Shown here piece by piece: positions 6,344 to 13,596 of a stretch of DNA of 16,704 nt; position 1 is the first letter of the stretch; every line of letters starts with the position of its first letter. The position numbers were made by a program, and so were the translations under genes. The notes below the pieces were generated by a model, which did no database searches, was not told the DNA's origin, and saw only the letters and a list, made by a program, of their open reading frames with translations. Source of the DNA: an uncultured Pseudomonadales bacterium. Lineage in GTDB: Bacteria > Pseudomonadota > Gammaproteobacteria > Pseudomonadales > Cellvibrionaceae. The stretch lies in the NCBI GenBank assembly GCA_938048505.1, contig CALIUX010000042.1, forward strand, positions 1 to 16,704, read 5' to 3'.

Positions 6344-7648
6344 TTACTCCCCCATACAATAAATAGCGGCATCAGCAAAAAGGGATTTTGCATCGTAGCC
6401 GGCGGTTTTAAAATGACTGACCATAGTCTCGACTTGGTTAAAATCATCACGCGTCTGGGGTTCACGTAGGCACATGGCCTCAAACGTTTTAGTCGCTTGG
6501 CAGGATGCAAAAGCTTCGCTGTGTGCCAGCTCTTGTCCTAAACTTTTGGCCCCATTGCCAGAACCCGGCAAGCTGGCATCCCAACCTAAATTTGCATTCA
6601 CACCTTGGCGCCAGTAGTTATCCCAACGATCATCAGGCGTAATAAATCCAAACCGAAATGTTGCACTGTTGATGTGGTACTTAGCTTGTACACGCGTGCC
6701 GGTTTCAGCATCGGTCTGACCTTCAGTGTTGTACTGAATTTGACCTTGCTCACCAGTTAAATCATTGTCTGCATCATATTGATGGTTGTAATAAGCAAAC
6801 GCCTGCGCGAGTGGGTCCATCCCACTATGACAACCCAAACAACCATTTAAAAAAGCACGTGAATCACCGCCAGGGGACCGCGATACATCTTGCCGGATGC
6901 GGTCAGGCGGCCGAGTCACATCATGTAATTGCTCAAGATCATGGCAGAGGTGGTTCAACAAGGTAAAACGGAGTTGCGCGCGATTTGTGCCTGCAATAAA
7001 AAACGCTTTTGAGGCCGCACGCGACGTCATCACACCGGCTGTTGCCTCAGCCGGCAAACCGGTAACATCTGACTGACGCTGCCGCTGTAAGGCCGCTTTT
7101 AAAGGCAACGCACGACTGGCGGCGTCTTCATAGTGTGCATTACTGTTCAAGGCATAACCCGGCGAAGCCCCGTCTACCGTGTAAAGGATATCTCCATACA
7201 AAAGGCTCCGAAAATCTTCACCATCGCGTACCATGCCGACAACCGTTGCAATGTAATCGTTAAAGGGGACAAATACACTTTGTTCGCGGTTAGTCCAAGG
7301 AGCGGCCCAATTAACCAGCGTCACGCGATAAAAGGCCTCATTCTCCATGGCTAGATCTGCAGCGCCCCGAGGGTTATTGGCATCAATGAGTGCTGCCATA
7401 TTACTTAACACTGTCGTTTGCGCGCTGGGCGGCACACCGGTTAAACGCTCATGCAGTCGCTTAGCCTGCTCAAGGCTACCCGCCCATGTTAGCGGTGCGC
7501 AAATAGCCAAGCTTAAGCCAACCAATCCCGTTAACGCTGCCCTGACTGAGCGACGCATATCAAGCGCTGCACACACTTTATACACAAGAGCCTTAGAAGA
7601 CGTTATTACAGGTTTAAACGCGAACCTCGCCATAAAATGTCTCATCAA
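6344..7648 (-). CDS. Exported monoheme cytochrome, DUF1588/DUF1585-like
   Basis: Up to 434 residues. One haem c motif, CLGCH (270-274), is followed by SGMDPLAQAFAYY, the CHxxMDPxxxAxxxF-type signature of DUF1588 proteins, which are partners of DUF1585/DUF1592 in planctomycete-type cytochrome sets. The preceding GVMTSR and TNRAQLRFTLLNHL segments also match how that domain opens. A good signal peptide begins at Met31 (MRRSVRAALTGLVGLSLAIC, cleaved near TWA-GS), so the true start may be 7558. The frame extends up to 7648 (TTG then ATG), with another ATG at 7633. None has a strong ribosome site, so the start is unsure. It is the first gene of the minus-strand block, with a divergent HzsA-like gene across the long spacer. 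The substrate is unknown. The DUF1588-like call is by motif and needs a profile search. Confidence 0.8.
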   Translation of the reverse strand: MMRHFMARFAFKPVITSSKALVYKVCAALDMRRSVRAALTGLVGLSLAICAPLTWAGSLEQAKRLHERLTGVPPSAQTTVLSNMAALIDANNPRGAADLAMENEAFYRVTLVNWAAPWTNREQSVFVPFNDYIATVVGMVRDGEDFRSLLYGDILYTVDGASPGYALNSNAHYEDAASRALPLKAALQRQRQSDVTGLPAEATAGVMTSRAASKAFFIAGTNRAQLRFTLLNHLCHDLEQLHDVTRPPDRIRQDVSRSPGGDSRAFLNGCLGCHSGMDPLAQAFAYYNHQYDADNDLTGEQGQIQYNTEGQTDAETGTRVQAKYHINSATFRFGFITPDDRWDNYWRQGVNANLGWDASLPGSGNGAKSLGQELAHSEAFASCQATKTFEAMCLREPQTRDDFNQVETMVSHFKTAGYDAKSLFADAAIYCMGE

Positions 7649-7693
7649 TAGTGTTGTATATTTATCATTATTAGAGTTATTCGCTAGGTAATG

Positions 7694-7732
7694 ATTTAAA
7701 AATGATCGTTTTGAAGTGGTAACATCATTTTT
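7694..7732 (-). promoter_or_regulatory. Candidate promoter and operator of the cytochrome/LamG/DUF1501 block
   Basis: AAAAATGAT (7698-7706) and ATCATTTTT (7724-7732) form a perfect 9-bp inverted repeat with a 17-nt spacer. On the minus strand a weak sigma-70-like pair, TTACCA (7722-7717) and TTAAAT (7699-7694) with 17-nt spacing, falls between and over the arms. The repeat would therefore straddle the RNA polymerase site, as operators often do. Both are found by eye and neither is proven. Confidence 0.35.
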
Positions 7733-8380
7733 GAAACTGTCACGCCACTCAAAGCAGTAAAAACGTTAATGCTCTAACAACGCTCTAAAGTTGCAACGCA
7801 AAAAGCGGCCAGCAAAGCATTTATCCCAAATAGCATAGATCACATTATTTCTTTCACATCACTTCAGTGGGTAAAAGGCGCTCTAGGCACAACCACTTAC
7901 ATGTTCATGCAAAAGTCAGGATGAATAGGACAGCAATCCTTAAAAGCTGACCTAAGGCGTAGCAGGCTTTATACACTGCTATTTCCCTTCCATTTCTTAA
8001 CGTATTCATTCAAAATGTGACCGATTTCAGGGTGCCGCTGACTATTAGACACATAGCTAGACTCACAGCATGATGCGCTACAAAATCAGTAATAAAGTAT
8101 TAATCGTTCACAGCAGATTTTGTTCCAACTCAAAAACTGATGACACGTAAGGGATGCTTAACATACGCGTTCTTGACTTAGCGCACGCTTAGGGCAGGCT
8201 AATGGGGGTGTCGGCGAAAAAAATGCCTTGTAAGAATACGCCCTGCTAGCCTTGAACGAGTACAATAAGCTTAAGCATACGTTTCAAAGCTAATACAAGA
8301 GCGTCAAGCTACCTATTTACATGCAAAATGCATCAGGTTATCGCTCAAAAGTGTCTGTAAATGACACAAACTGCTCAATC
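7733..8380. other. Long non-coding spacer between the divergent blocks
   Basis: No credible gene, tRNA or repeat array is visible in about 650 bases, although the surrounding genes are tightly packed. The promoter of the plus-strand block must lie here. The best piece I see is TTGACT at 8173-8178, with only a poor -10 (GCTAAT, 19 nt on). TACAAT at 8261-8266 lacks a matching -35. I see no clear FNR- or CRP-type palindrome. A small RNA or an alternative-sigma promoter could be hidden here. Confidence 0.4.
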
Positions 8381-8385
8381 AAGGA
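8381..8385 (+). promoter_or_regulatory. Ribosome site fixing the HzsA-like start
   Basis: AAGGA lies 5 nt before ATG 8391. The upstream in-frame ATG at 8361 has no ribosome site, and starting at 8391 gives a normal-length lipoprotein signal. Confidence 0.7.
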
Positions 8386-8390
8386 ATATT

Positions 8391-11189
8391 ATGTTAACTC
8401 TTCTAAAGCCAAACACGCACTTCGCTCGCTATATGAAGTCGCTTGGTGCCAGCACACTGGCAGCCTGTATGTTTCTTACCGGTTGTGATGTGAGCGAAAG
8501 TAGAGGTTTGGGAGAGAAGCAAGCACCCGACCCCGTAGTCGCTGATTTCCCTATTGCCTTTATTGCCCGCAGCTTGCCTTTAAATGAAGATGGAAGCGTC
8601 GTTGAGCAAGATATTCTTGACCCTGTACGCTTCAACCCAGGCGCGAGCCTAATACTCAAAGCCCGCGCCAGTGCTTCTGCACCCGAAGAGGTGATCACCT
8701 CCGCGCTATTTGAGGATGTGCCAGAAGATTTAGACGACCCCGATAGCCCACTGATTCCTGCCACCTACGATATAAAAGACCTTGAAGCATCGGCTGCAGG
8801 CGACAAACTTATTTTTGCCCTTCGGCCACCAGCAGACCCTGAGGCCGACGAGGACGAACAACCCACGTGGAGCATCTGGGAATATACCCTCGAAACCAAA
8901 GCCCTAACGCCGCTATTGGATAGCGTAACACAAGAGCAAGGGCATGATGTTTCGCCGCACTATTTACCTGACGGTCGCATTGTATTCACCTCAACACGCC
9001 AAAAACGCACAAAAGCGATTCTGCTCGATGAAGGTAAACCACAGTACGCAGGATTGACCGAAGACCGAGACGAAGAAGCCTTCAATCTGCATGTGTACGA
9101 CCCCATCAATGATGAGCTAGAGCAACTGAGCTTTAACCCTAGCCACGATCTCCAACCAACCGTATTAGAAGACGGCCGCATACTCTTTTTGCGCTGGGAC
9201 AATATTAACCGGCATGATCAACTGAGCTTTTATGTCGTCAATCCAGACGGCAGCCAATTAGAGCGGTTGTATGGTTACAATGCAGCCGGCGCCATTGAAG
9301 TAGAAGGTGCAGAGGAAGATGGCAACACACCTTTAGCACTCTGGCATGCTCGCACCATCGGTGATGGCAAAGTATTAATCAATTCCCGTCAACGCCGCAG
9401 TCAAAACTGGGGAGGCGATATTGTCAGCGTTAACATCGACCAGTTTTTATCAAACGGAACAACCAACTTACGCAACCCCGATACGGGCGAGGCTGAGCAG
9501 AGCCTCAGCCCAATCAGCATTGATACGACAGAGTCACCCAAGCCTTTTTCAATGGGCGGGCTTTACAACTCAGCTTATCCCCTCAGTGACGGCACTGACC
9601 GGCTCCTAACAAGCTGGAGTGCTTGCCGTTTATATGATCCCGCTGAAGACCTCTTCTTTCCTTGTACCGAGCAATTTTTAGAACGTGAAGGCGCTGAGCC
9701 CGCAGCGCCCGCTTATGGCTTGTGGGTACTGGATCGCAATGCTGGTACACAGCTTCCCATCAAGCCGCCCACAGAAACCGAAATCTATACAGAGCCCGTT
9801 GTTATTGCCCCTAAACCACTCTCCGCGTTTGTTGCACCAGCGATTAGCGACGGGCTGAAAGCCGAAGACCTAGGCACGGTGAGCATTCGAAACGTTTATG
9901 AAGTCGATGGCGCATTACCACGAGAACTCTTCCCTATGCCGCACGAGGCTGACCGCAGCTTACGCCCTGCGCGTTTTATTCGCCTCGTCAAACATGTACC
10001 AATACCCAGTCGAGACGTGCGCAACTTTGATAATTCGGCCTTTGGTACCAACCGCTCACAGCTGATGCGCGATATTTTAGGCTATGTTCCGATCGAGCCA
10101 GATGGCTCTGCAAAATTTGAAGTACCTGCGAATGTACCGTTTATGATCAGCTTGGTCGATGCATCGGGCCAGCGTATCGGTGATCGACATGAAAATTGGA
10201 TTAGCGTGCAAGCAGGGGAGCAACGCCAATGCATAAGCTGTCACGAACATACCGATAACATCAATAGTGGCGACGGTGCCGACGCCGCGCATGGGCGCTC
10301 AGATGCCGAGCTCCCCAGTGCCTATTTAGGCGCTCCTTTTGCCGGAGTCAATGACTTAGGCGCTAGCACAGGTCAAAGCATGGCCGAAAGCCAACCCGCA
10401 CGCACGCCAAGTATTGACCTGCGCTATCGAGATATCTGGACGATTGACCCAGCAGCACGAGAGCCCGATATTGCATTAACTTATGCCAGCATTGCCCCTG
10501 ATGATGCCACGGCATTGCCGCCAACCAGTACCGAAACATGCTCTGTACCCAGCGAGCCCGTTAGCTGGAGACGCCCAAGTCCTTGTGCCAGCATCAGTAG
10601 CGCAACCAGCTGGGATGCTCGCTGCCGCATTACTATCAACTATGAACAACATATCCAGCCGCTCTGGGAGCGAGATCGCCGCAACTGTGATAGCGCAGGT
10701 GATGTGGTAGTGAATAATACGTGCACCCACTGCCATAGCCCAACGTATGCGAACGCACTCGGTGAATTATTGGGGCCTGCTGCCAGCTTAAACTTAACGC
10801 GTGAATTTTCAAATATTCCGGTACAAAATAGTGGCCCACCCTTTGTAAACGATGCAAGCTGTAACCTCACGGCATCAGATGATTACGTTGAATCCTACGT
10901 ACAGCTACGCAGAAATCGCCCAACAGTTGTCAATATTGCTGGTGAGCTATTTATCCCCAGCACAATACGCGATAGAGTGTCGATGGAAGAAGACAGGGAG
11001 GTGATTACGCAAGAGCTTGTCTGTAACAATAGGATGTCACCGATTAACCTTGCCGATTTTATCGGCCTGTTCGAAAGTGACCCCATTCACATGGGCATTA
11101 TGTCACCGAGCGAGCTACGCTTGATTGCAGAATGGTGGGATATCGGTGCGCAATATTACAATAACCCTTTTGATGCGCCCCTTAACTAG
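8391..11189 (+). CDS. HzsA-related diheme lipoprotein (hydrazine-synthase-alpha-like)
   Basis: 932 residues from ATG 8391. The signal peptide ends in a lipobox (FLTGC, Cys32), so it is lipid-anchored. A beta-propeller-like region follows, with PD40/TolB-type strands: HDVSPHYLPDGRIVFTSTR near 185 and DLQPTVLEDGRILFLRWDN near 253. Next is the module typical of HzsA-related proteins: GYVPIEPDGSAKFEVPANVP, a QAGEQRQ turn and the haem motif CISCH (614-618). The second haem motif CTHCH (778-782) is preceded by INYEQHIQPLWE, a usual cytochrome lead-in. The end (LRLIAEWWDIGAQYYNNPF) is also family-typical. HzsA proper makes hydrazine in anammox bacteria, but nothing else of that pathway is here, so only fold and haem sites should be inferred. 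It leads the plus-strand block; the next gene starts 25 nt later. It is likely an envelope redox protein; substrate unknown. Confidence 0.88.
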   Translation: MLTLLKPNTHFARYMKSLGASTLAACMFLTGCDVSESRGLGEKQAPDPVVADFPIAFIARSLPLNEDGSVVEQDILDPVRFNPGASLILKARASASAPEEVITSALFEDVPEDLDDPDSPLIPATYDIKDLEASAAGDKLIFALRPPADPEADEDEQPTWSIWEYTLETKALTPLLDSVTQEQGHDVSPHYLPDGRIVFTSTRQKRTKAILLDEGKPQYAGLTEDRDEEAFNLHVYDPINDELEQLSFNPSHDLQPTVLEDGRILFLRWDNINRHDQLSFYVVNPDGSQLERLYGYNAAGAIEVEGAEEDGNTPLALWHARTIGDGKVLINSRQRRSQNWGGDIVSVNIDQFLSNGTTNLRNPDTGEAEQSLSPISIDTTESPKPFSMGGLYNSAYPLSDGTDRLLTSWSACRLYDPAEDLFFPCTEQFLEREGAEPAAPAYGLWVLDRNAGTQLPIKPPTETEIYTEPVVIAPKPLSAFVAPAISDGLKAEDLGTVSIRNVYEVDGALPRELFPMPHEADRSLRPARFIRLVKHVPIPSRDVRNFDNSAFGTNRSQLMRDILGYVPIEPDGSAKFEVPANVPFMISLVDASGQRIGDRHENWISVQAGEQRQCISCHEHTDNINSGDGADAAHGRSDAELPSAYLGAPFAGVNDLGASTGQSMAESQPARTPSIDLRYRDIWTIDPAAREPDIALTYASIAPDDATALPPTSTETCSVPSEPVSWRRPSPCASISSATSWDARCRITINYEQHIQPLWERDRRNCDSAGDVVVNNTCTHCHSPTYANALGELLGPAASLNLTREFSNIPVQNSGPPFVNDASCNLTASDDYVESYVQLRRNRPTVVNIAGELFIPSTIRDRVSMEEDREVITQELVCNNRMSPINLADFIGLFESDPIHMGIMSPSELRLIAEWWDIGAQYYNNPFDAPLN

Positions 11190-11214
11190 GCGGACTAGAC
11201 TGATTATAAAAAAC

Positions 11215-11997
11215 ATGACAAGCCGATTATGCAAATGGAGCGCGAGCCTGCTTCTCAGCCTGATGATGCCGCTTACGGTTTGGGCTTTCGATGACGAAGA
11301 ACAACCCGCGCATTGGCAAAAGGCCTCCGAGCGAGTTGTTACCGTTGAAGCGCCCTATATTGATATGCGTACTTTCGCAGGGCGTGGTTACCCCGTCTTT
11401 CATGTGATAGAGCGCGGTGACCAGATACTCATTCATAAAAGCCGCAGCGATTGGTTCAAGGCTGAAACACTCGACGGGAAAATAGGCTGGATTGCACGTA
11501 ACGATCTGGCTAATACCTACGATTCAGAAGGTTATGCACTCGGCCCAAGTGATGATGGCTGGCAAGATCATACTCAATATCCCTATCAGCTTGGTCTCTA
11601 CGCAGGCGTGATTGAGGGGGCTGTTGGTTATACCGCTTTTGCCGCCTACAATTTCACCCCCAGTTTATTGGCCGATATTCGGTTAACACAGGCTTTTGGC
11701 AATTTCTCTAACCTCAAGATTGCTTCTCTTGGTATGAGTCATTTCCCTTTTCCTTCGTGGCGTATATCGCCCTTCTTCCGAATAGGTTCAGGGGTAATTC
11801 AGACGGATCCTAGTACAATTATTGTGCAATCTGAGGACCGGGATGATCCTATCGTCAGCGTTGGCGGAGGCTGGGTTTACCACCTGTCTAGCCGTTTTTT
11901 GGTTAGGCTGGAGTACGATAAACACATTATTTTGACCACACGCAATGTCAATGAGGAGATAGAAGAGTGGAAAGCTGGCTTCGGCGTGCAGTTTTAA
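11215..11997 (+). CDS. Exported SH3-domain/beta-barrel fusion protein
   Basis: 260 residues. The signal peptide is MTSRLCKWSASLLLSLMMPL, cleaved near VWA-FD. Residues about 42-98 form a bacterial SH3 domain: VTVEAPYIDMRTFAGRGYPVF, then IERGDQILIHKSRSDWFKAE and GKIGWIARNDL. From about 122 the chain alternates aromatic and small residues in membrane-strand fashion and ends in Phe (AGFGVQF), the C-terminal signature recognised by the outer-membrane barrel assembly machine. I infer a small barrel anchored in the outer membrane with a periplasmic SH3 domain that may bind peptidoglycan or a partner. The open frame extends upstream into the HzsA-like gene, but Met at 11215 gives the signal peptide and avoids that overlap; the ribosome site is weak. 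It is co-directional with and close to its neighbours on both sides. Confidence 0.85.
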   Translation: MTSRLCKWSASLLLSLMMPLTVWAFDDEEQPAHWQKASERVVTVEAPYIDMRTFAGRGYPVFHVIERGDQILIHKSRSDWFKAETLDGKIGWIARNDLANTYDSEGYALGPSDDGWQDHTQYPYQLGLYAGVIEGAVGYTAFAAYNFTPSLLADIRLTQAFGNFSNLKIASLGMSHFPFPSWRISPFFRIGSGVIQTDPSTIIVQSEDRDDPIVSVGGGWVYHLSSRFLVRLEYDKHIILTTRNVNEEIEEWKAGFGVQF

Positions 11998-12020
11998 CAG
12001 CCATACTGCCTGGTAAACAA

Positions 12021-12680
12021 ATGAGCCGCCTGTTGTTAGGCCGCATGGTGCTATTGGGCGCGGCCTTAGTTGGCAGTATTGCGTACAGTAATGTGGCTTG
12101 GGCCGATGACGCCAATCAGCAATTGCTCGATGATGTCGTTAAACCCGATATCAAACGCCGAGAAATTCGAGAAGGCATCATCGATACCGAAAATTTTGAG
12201 TTTGGTTTTTATGCGGGCGTATTAAGCGTAGAAGACTTTGGCTCTAACGATGTATACGGCTTGAGATTAGCGTTTCATATCACCGAAGATTGGTTTGTCG
12301 AAGCCAATTATGGCGTCTCAAAACTACAAGCTTCTAGCTTTGAAGAGCTCAGCGGTGCGACGCCACTCTTAACCGAAGAACAGCGCGAGCTTGATTATTA
12401 CAACCTGAATTTAGGCTATAACCTACTGCCAGGCGAAGTGTATATCGGCCGCTGGGCATTCAATAGTGCGTTTTATCTCATGCTAGGAGCGGGTAATACT
12501 CTGTTTGCCGATAATGAATACCTCACCTATAACTTTGGTGGTGGGCTGCGTTTATTCCTTAACGACCGTATTGCAATGCACTGGGACGTGAAAAATCATG
12601 TCATGACTCATGCTTTGTTTGGTGAAGATAAAGAGATTCAAAACCTCGAAAACAGCTTGGGCTTTACTCTCTTTTTCTAA
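12021..12680 (+). CDS. Outer-membrane beta-barrel domain protein
   Basis: 219 residues from ATG 12021, with a standard signal peptide (MSRLLLGRMVLLGAALVGSI, cleaved near AWA-DD). The mature part starts with a charged segment (VVKPDIKRREIREGIIDTEN) and then alternates strands: FEFGFYAGVLSV, YGLRLAFHITEDWFVEANYGVS, YYNLNLGYNLLP, FYLMLGAGN, YNFGGGLRLFLNDRIAMHWDVKNH. It ends in Phe (GFTLFF). This pattern fits the outer-membrane beta-barrel domain family known from myxobacteria and gammaproteobacteria. An earlier GTG at 11967, inside the SH3 gene, has a strong AGGAG 8 nt upstream and would add 18 residues, so coupled translation from there is a real alternative. The role is unknown; it may be a scaffold or pore for the haem proteins. 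Confidence 0.82.
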   Translation: MSRLLLGRMVLLGAALVGSIAYSNVAWADDANQQLLDDVVKPDIKRREIREGIIDTENFEFGFYAGVLSVEDFGSNDVYGLRLAFHITEDWFVEANYGVSKLQASSFEELSGATPLLTEEQRELDYYNLNLGYNLLPGEVYIGRWAFNSAFYLMLGAGNTLFADNEYLTYNFGGGLRLFLNDRIAMHWDVKNHVMTHALFGEDKEIQNLENSLGFTLFF

Positions 12681-12752
12681 CTAAAAGAGAGAAGCTAATA
12701 GAAATTCATATAGAAACTGAAACTCAATTAACCTGTCAGTAATACCGAGCAA

Positions 12753-12856
12753 ACGCCAGTGGGCGTAAGCGGATGACATGTAAAGCACTCCAAAAGAGTG
12801 ACCCGATTAAAATGCCCTAAGCGGCATGACCGAATGGTGACCTTTTATCGTAAAGG
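12753..12856 (+). other. Cluster of four short hairpins before the thioredoxin gene
   Basis: Within 104 bases of the 197-base gap lie four 5-bp stem-loops: ACGCC/GGCGT (12753-12766), CACTC/GAGTG (12786-12800), ATGCC/GGCAT (12812-12827) and CCTTT/AAAGG (12841-12856). None has a T tract, so I do not call a terminator. A structured processing site or leader before the thioredoxin gene is possible. Confidence 0.3.
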
Positions 12857-12877
12857 CCCAATACGAGGTATAAAAAG

Positions 12878-13363
12878 ATGAAAACATTAGTAATTGGATT
12901 ATTGAGCTTATTTTTAGCTATAACAGCACAGGCTGGCAAATTATCTACGCCCGCACCTGATATTACGCTCAAATCGACTACCGGTGAAAACATTCGACTC
13001 GCCGACTTAAAAGGCAAAGTCGTCATGGTGAATTTCTGGGCTTCATGGTGTGGACCCTGCCGCCAAGAAATGCCTTTACTCGAGAAGATTTATACCGATT
13101 ACAAAGATGCGGGATTTGTTCTATTAGGTGTCAATGTTGATGCTGAAACCGCTGATCGCGACGACTTCATGAAAAAAACACCCATGAGCTTCCCTATTTT
13201 GGATGATAGCGCCAACACTGCAACTGAAGTGTTTGGTGTAGAAGCCATGCCATCGAGCTATTTTATCGATAAAGATGGCAAGCTGGTTTACCTGCACAAA
13301 GGGTACAAACCAGGTGAAGAATCCGTTTATGTTGCTCAAATCAAAAAGCTGCTTGCTCAATAA
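12878..13363 (+). CDS. Periplasmic TlpA/CcmG-type thioredoxin
   Basis: 161 residues. A cleavable signal peptide (MKTLVIGLLSLFLAITAQA) directs it to the periplasm. The thioredoxin fold covers about 25-160, with the active site WCGPC (57-61, Cys58 and Cys61), the family strand VVMVNFWAS before it and the cis-proline in AMPSS (Pro125). Such proteins reduce disulfides in the periplasm, including the CxxCH cysteines of apocytochromes. This fits a cluster with three haem c proteins and a DUF4266 lipoprotein ending in Cys-Gly-Cys; the actual substrate is inferred. GAGG (12865-12868) is 9 nt upstream. The preceding gap of 197 bases suggests possible separate expression from the barrel genes. DUF4266 starts 11 nt downstream. 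The family call is firm. Confidence 0.95.
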   Translation: MKTLVIGLLSLFLAITAQAGKLSTPAPDITLKSTTGENIRLADLKGKVVMVNFWASWCGPCRQEMPLLEKIYTDYKDAGFVLLGVNVDAETADRDDFMKKTPMSFPILDDSANTATEVFGVEAMPSSYFIDKDGKLVYLHKGYKPGEESVYVAQIKKLLAQ

Positions 13364-13374
13364 GACACCTTTAA

Positions 13375-13596
13375 ATGCTTAAACTTGCCATCCTTTTTAG
13401 CGCAGTCTTGATACTTTCGGGCTGTGCTGCACCTAAACCTTGGGTCAAGCCTTATCAAAGAGGCTATCTTGCCAGTGAGTTAATGTCATTTGACAAGGAC
13501 CCTATTTCAGGTCGATACATGCATCATGTTTACGAAGGCCGAGAGGCTGCACGTGGTGCAGAAGGTAGCGCAGGAGGCGGTTGTGGCTGTAATTAA
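13375..13596 (+). CDS. Small DUF4266 lipoprotein with Cys-Gly-Cys tail
   Basis: 73 residues. The signal ends in a lipobox (LILSGC, Cys17), leaving a mature lipoprotein of about 57 residues. It contains the DUF4266 pattern: PWVKPYQRGYLASELMSF, then a Met/His stretch (RYMHHVYEGREAARG), then a glycine-rich tail ending GGGCGCN. The two C-terminal cysteines, with the His and Met residues, could bind metal or form a redox pair, but this is inference. DUF4266 genes are characteristically found with DUF3570 and a thioredoxin, as here. It lies 11 nt after the thioredoxin gene with no clear ribosome site of its own, so translation is probably coupled. Its last 14 nt overlap the start of the DUF3570 gene. 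Confidence 0.9.
   Translation: MLKLAILFSAVLILSGCAAPKPWVKPYQRGYLASELMSFDKDPISGRYMHHVYEGREAARGAEGSAGGGCGCN
13572..13577 (+). promoter_or_regulatory. Perfect AGGAGG ribosome site inside the DUF4266 tail
   Basis: AGGAGG, a full Shine-Dalgarno consensus, ends 5 nt before GTG 13583 and fixes the DUF3570 start. The same bases encode glycines of the DUF4266 C-terminal Gly/Cys tail. Confidence 0.8.

Noticed and set aside
10636..10870. Minus-strand frames opposite the second haem region of the HzsA-related gene
   Set aside because: They lie wholly within a well-supported gene, lack family features and overlap each other in two frames.
8391..11189. Evidence for anammox or hydrazine synthesis
   Set aside because: Only an HzsA-related fold is present. 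There is no HzsB, HzsC or hydrazine dehydrogenase, and the neighbours point to a proteobacterial envelope system.
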